A stretch of 64,000 nucleotides of DNA from Alistipes ihumii AP11 (GTDB lineage: Bacteria > Bacteroidota > Bacteroidia > Bacteroidales > Rikenellaceae). A program made the translations under genes and the position numbers. The stretch is taken from the NCBI RefSeq assembly GCF_025144665.1, contig NZ_CP102294.1:1612001-1676000 (forward strand), given 5' to 3'. Positions 63,615 through 64,000 of the stretch are shown here, one piece after another; the stretch's first letter is position 1; the number at the start of each line of letters is the position of its first letter. The notes beneath the pieces are model-generated. The model was not told where the DNA came from. It saw nothing but the letters and a program-made list of their open reading frames with translations, and searched no databases.

Positions 63615-64000
63615 AGAAATTAGGTGATAGGTCGTAAGGCCGCCGGAATTTTCTGGCGGCCGTTTTATTGATTTACTGAAGAACGCATTCGGATGAGGGC
63701 GCTTCGCCTATGGCGACTTCGACGGAATTTCTGCGTTACCGTACGGGAGAGGCTTTGATGGTCTGGCCGCCGGTGCAGCGAGTAAAAAAGCTTTGTATCG
63801 CAAGCGGAGCCGCGGCTAATTTTCGTGCAGGAGAAGTTCGGACCGATTTCTCCTTTTTTGCTTGTTTTAAGCCTTTTTGACAGCTTTTCGGCAGTCGGAC
63901 GATAAAAGGGTCGTATTTCGATCGACGGATGGCTTGAGAAGGGCTTTTTTCGGGTTCGGTCGTTCAGTATCTTGTCGGGCTTTGAATTTCGGCGGACATT
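63615..64000. other. 386-bp gene-free end of window
   Basis: It contains the terminator at 63638-63666; the rest is G/T-rich on the + strand with no supported gene. Confidence 0.5.
63638..63666 (+). terminator. Terminator after the TonB-C-like gene
   Basis: A 10-bp stem (GGCCGCCGGA / TCTGGCGGCC, one G-T pair) with a 4-nt loop is followed by GTTTTATT, 23 bp after the stop codon. Confidence 0.85.

Noticed and set aside
1-64000. CRISPR arrays, insertion sequences, prophage or conjugative modules
   Set aside because: No regularly spaced direct repeats, transposases, integrases, capsid or Tra-like proteins were seen on either strand.

Overview
The window looks like chromosomal DNA of a GC-rich member of the Bacteroidales, most like Alistipes (Rikenellaceae). 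That placement is inferred from gene content and signals, not from a database search. The supporting signs are promoters of the TTTG / TAnnTTTG type, very few Shine-Dalgarno sequences, an S46 dipeptidyl-peptidase of the DPP7 type, DUF4251-like secreted proteins, a FucP-type sugar permease, a cysteine-less Mrp/NBP35 ATPase and the M23-like/dxr/rseP gene order. I find about 49 protein genes, two tRNAs (Cys-GCA and Ser-GGA), several hairpin terminators and one pair of dispersed repeats. There is no CRISPR array, insertion sequence, integrase, phage block or rRNA operon.

Layout. 1-9.9 kb: a partial MFS transporter, two convergent DUF4251-like genes, ansA/tatD/dprA, tRNA-Cys, a methyltransferase-like membrane protein overlapping a PAP2 phosphatase, and an MBOAT acyltransferase. 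10.0-10.85 kb: an AT-rich island with two tiny genes, a Gly/Ala-rich peptide and a two-helix basic membrane protein. 11.1-15.8 kb: a tight four-gene envelope operon (barrel protein, lipoprotein, YjbH-type protein, OmpA). 16.4-28.4 kb: tRNA-Ser, an SGNH hydrolase, gltA-icd, deoC, an ECF sigma/anti-sigma/barrel operon, birA, a Na/Pi symporter and dapD. 28.7-42.7 kb: prolyl oligopeptidase, lysC, a sugar-nucleotide and sugar-uptake group (epimerase-like, permease, galM, nucleotidyltransferase), the M23-like/dxr/rseP operon and radA. 43-57 kb: an outer-membrane barrel, asd, PBP1A, a large HExxH/propeller/barrel protein with a SUI1-like gene, ssb, pnp/lpxK, sppA and mrp. 57.4-64 kb: nadA, S46 peptidase, glnS and a secreted TonB-C-like protein, all on the + strand.

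Two points stand out. First, base composition switches near 57.0-57.4 kb. To the left the + strand is C/A-rich and most genes are on the - strand. To the right the + strand is G/T-rich and every gene is on the + strand. The switch falls on a 473-bp AT-rich spacer before nadA, which is therefore a candidate replication origin. Second, the AT-rich two-gene island at 10.2-10.6 kb resembles a bacteriocin/immunity or small toxin pair of a type I do not recognise.

Metabolically, dapD, lysC and asd are scattered parts of the aspartate/diaminopimelate route. gltA and icd form the oxidative TCA entry. PBP1A, lpxK, the degenerate LytM protein, sppA, rseP and the OmpA/YjbH operon all serve the cell envelope.
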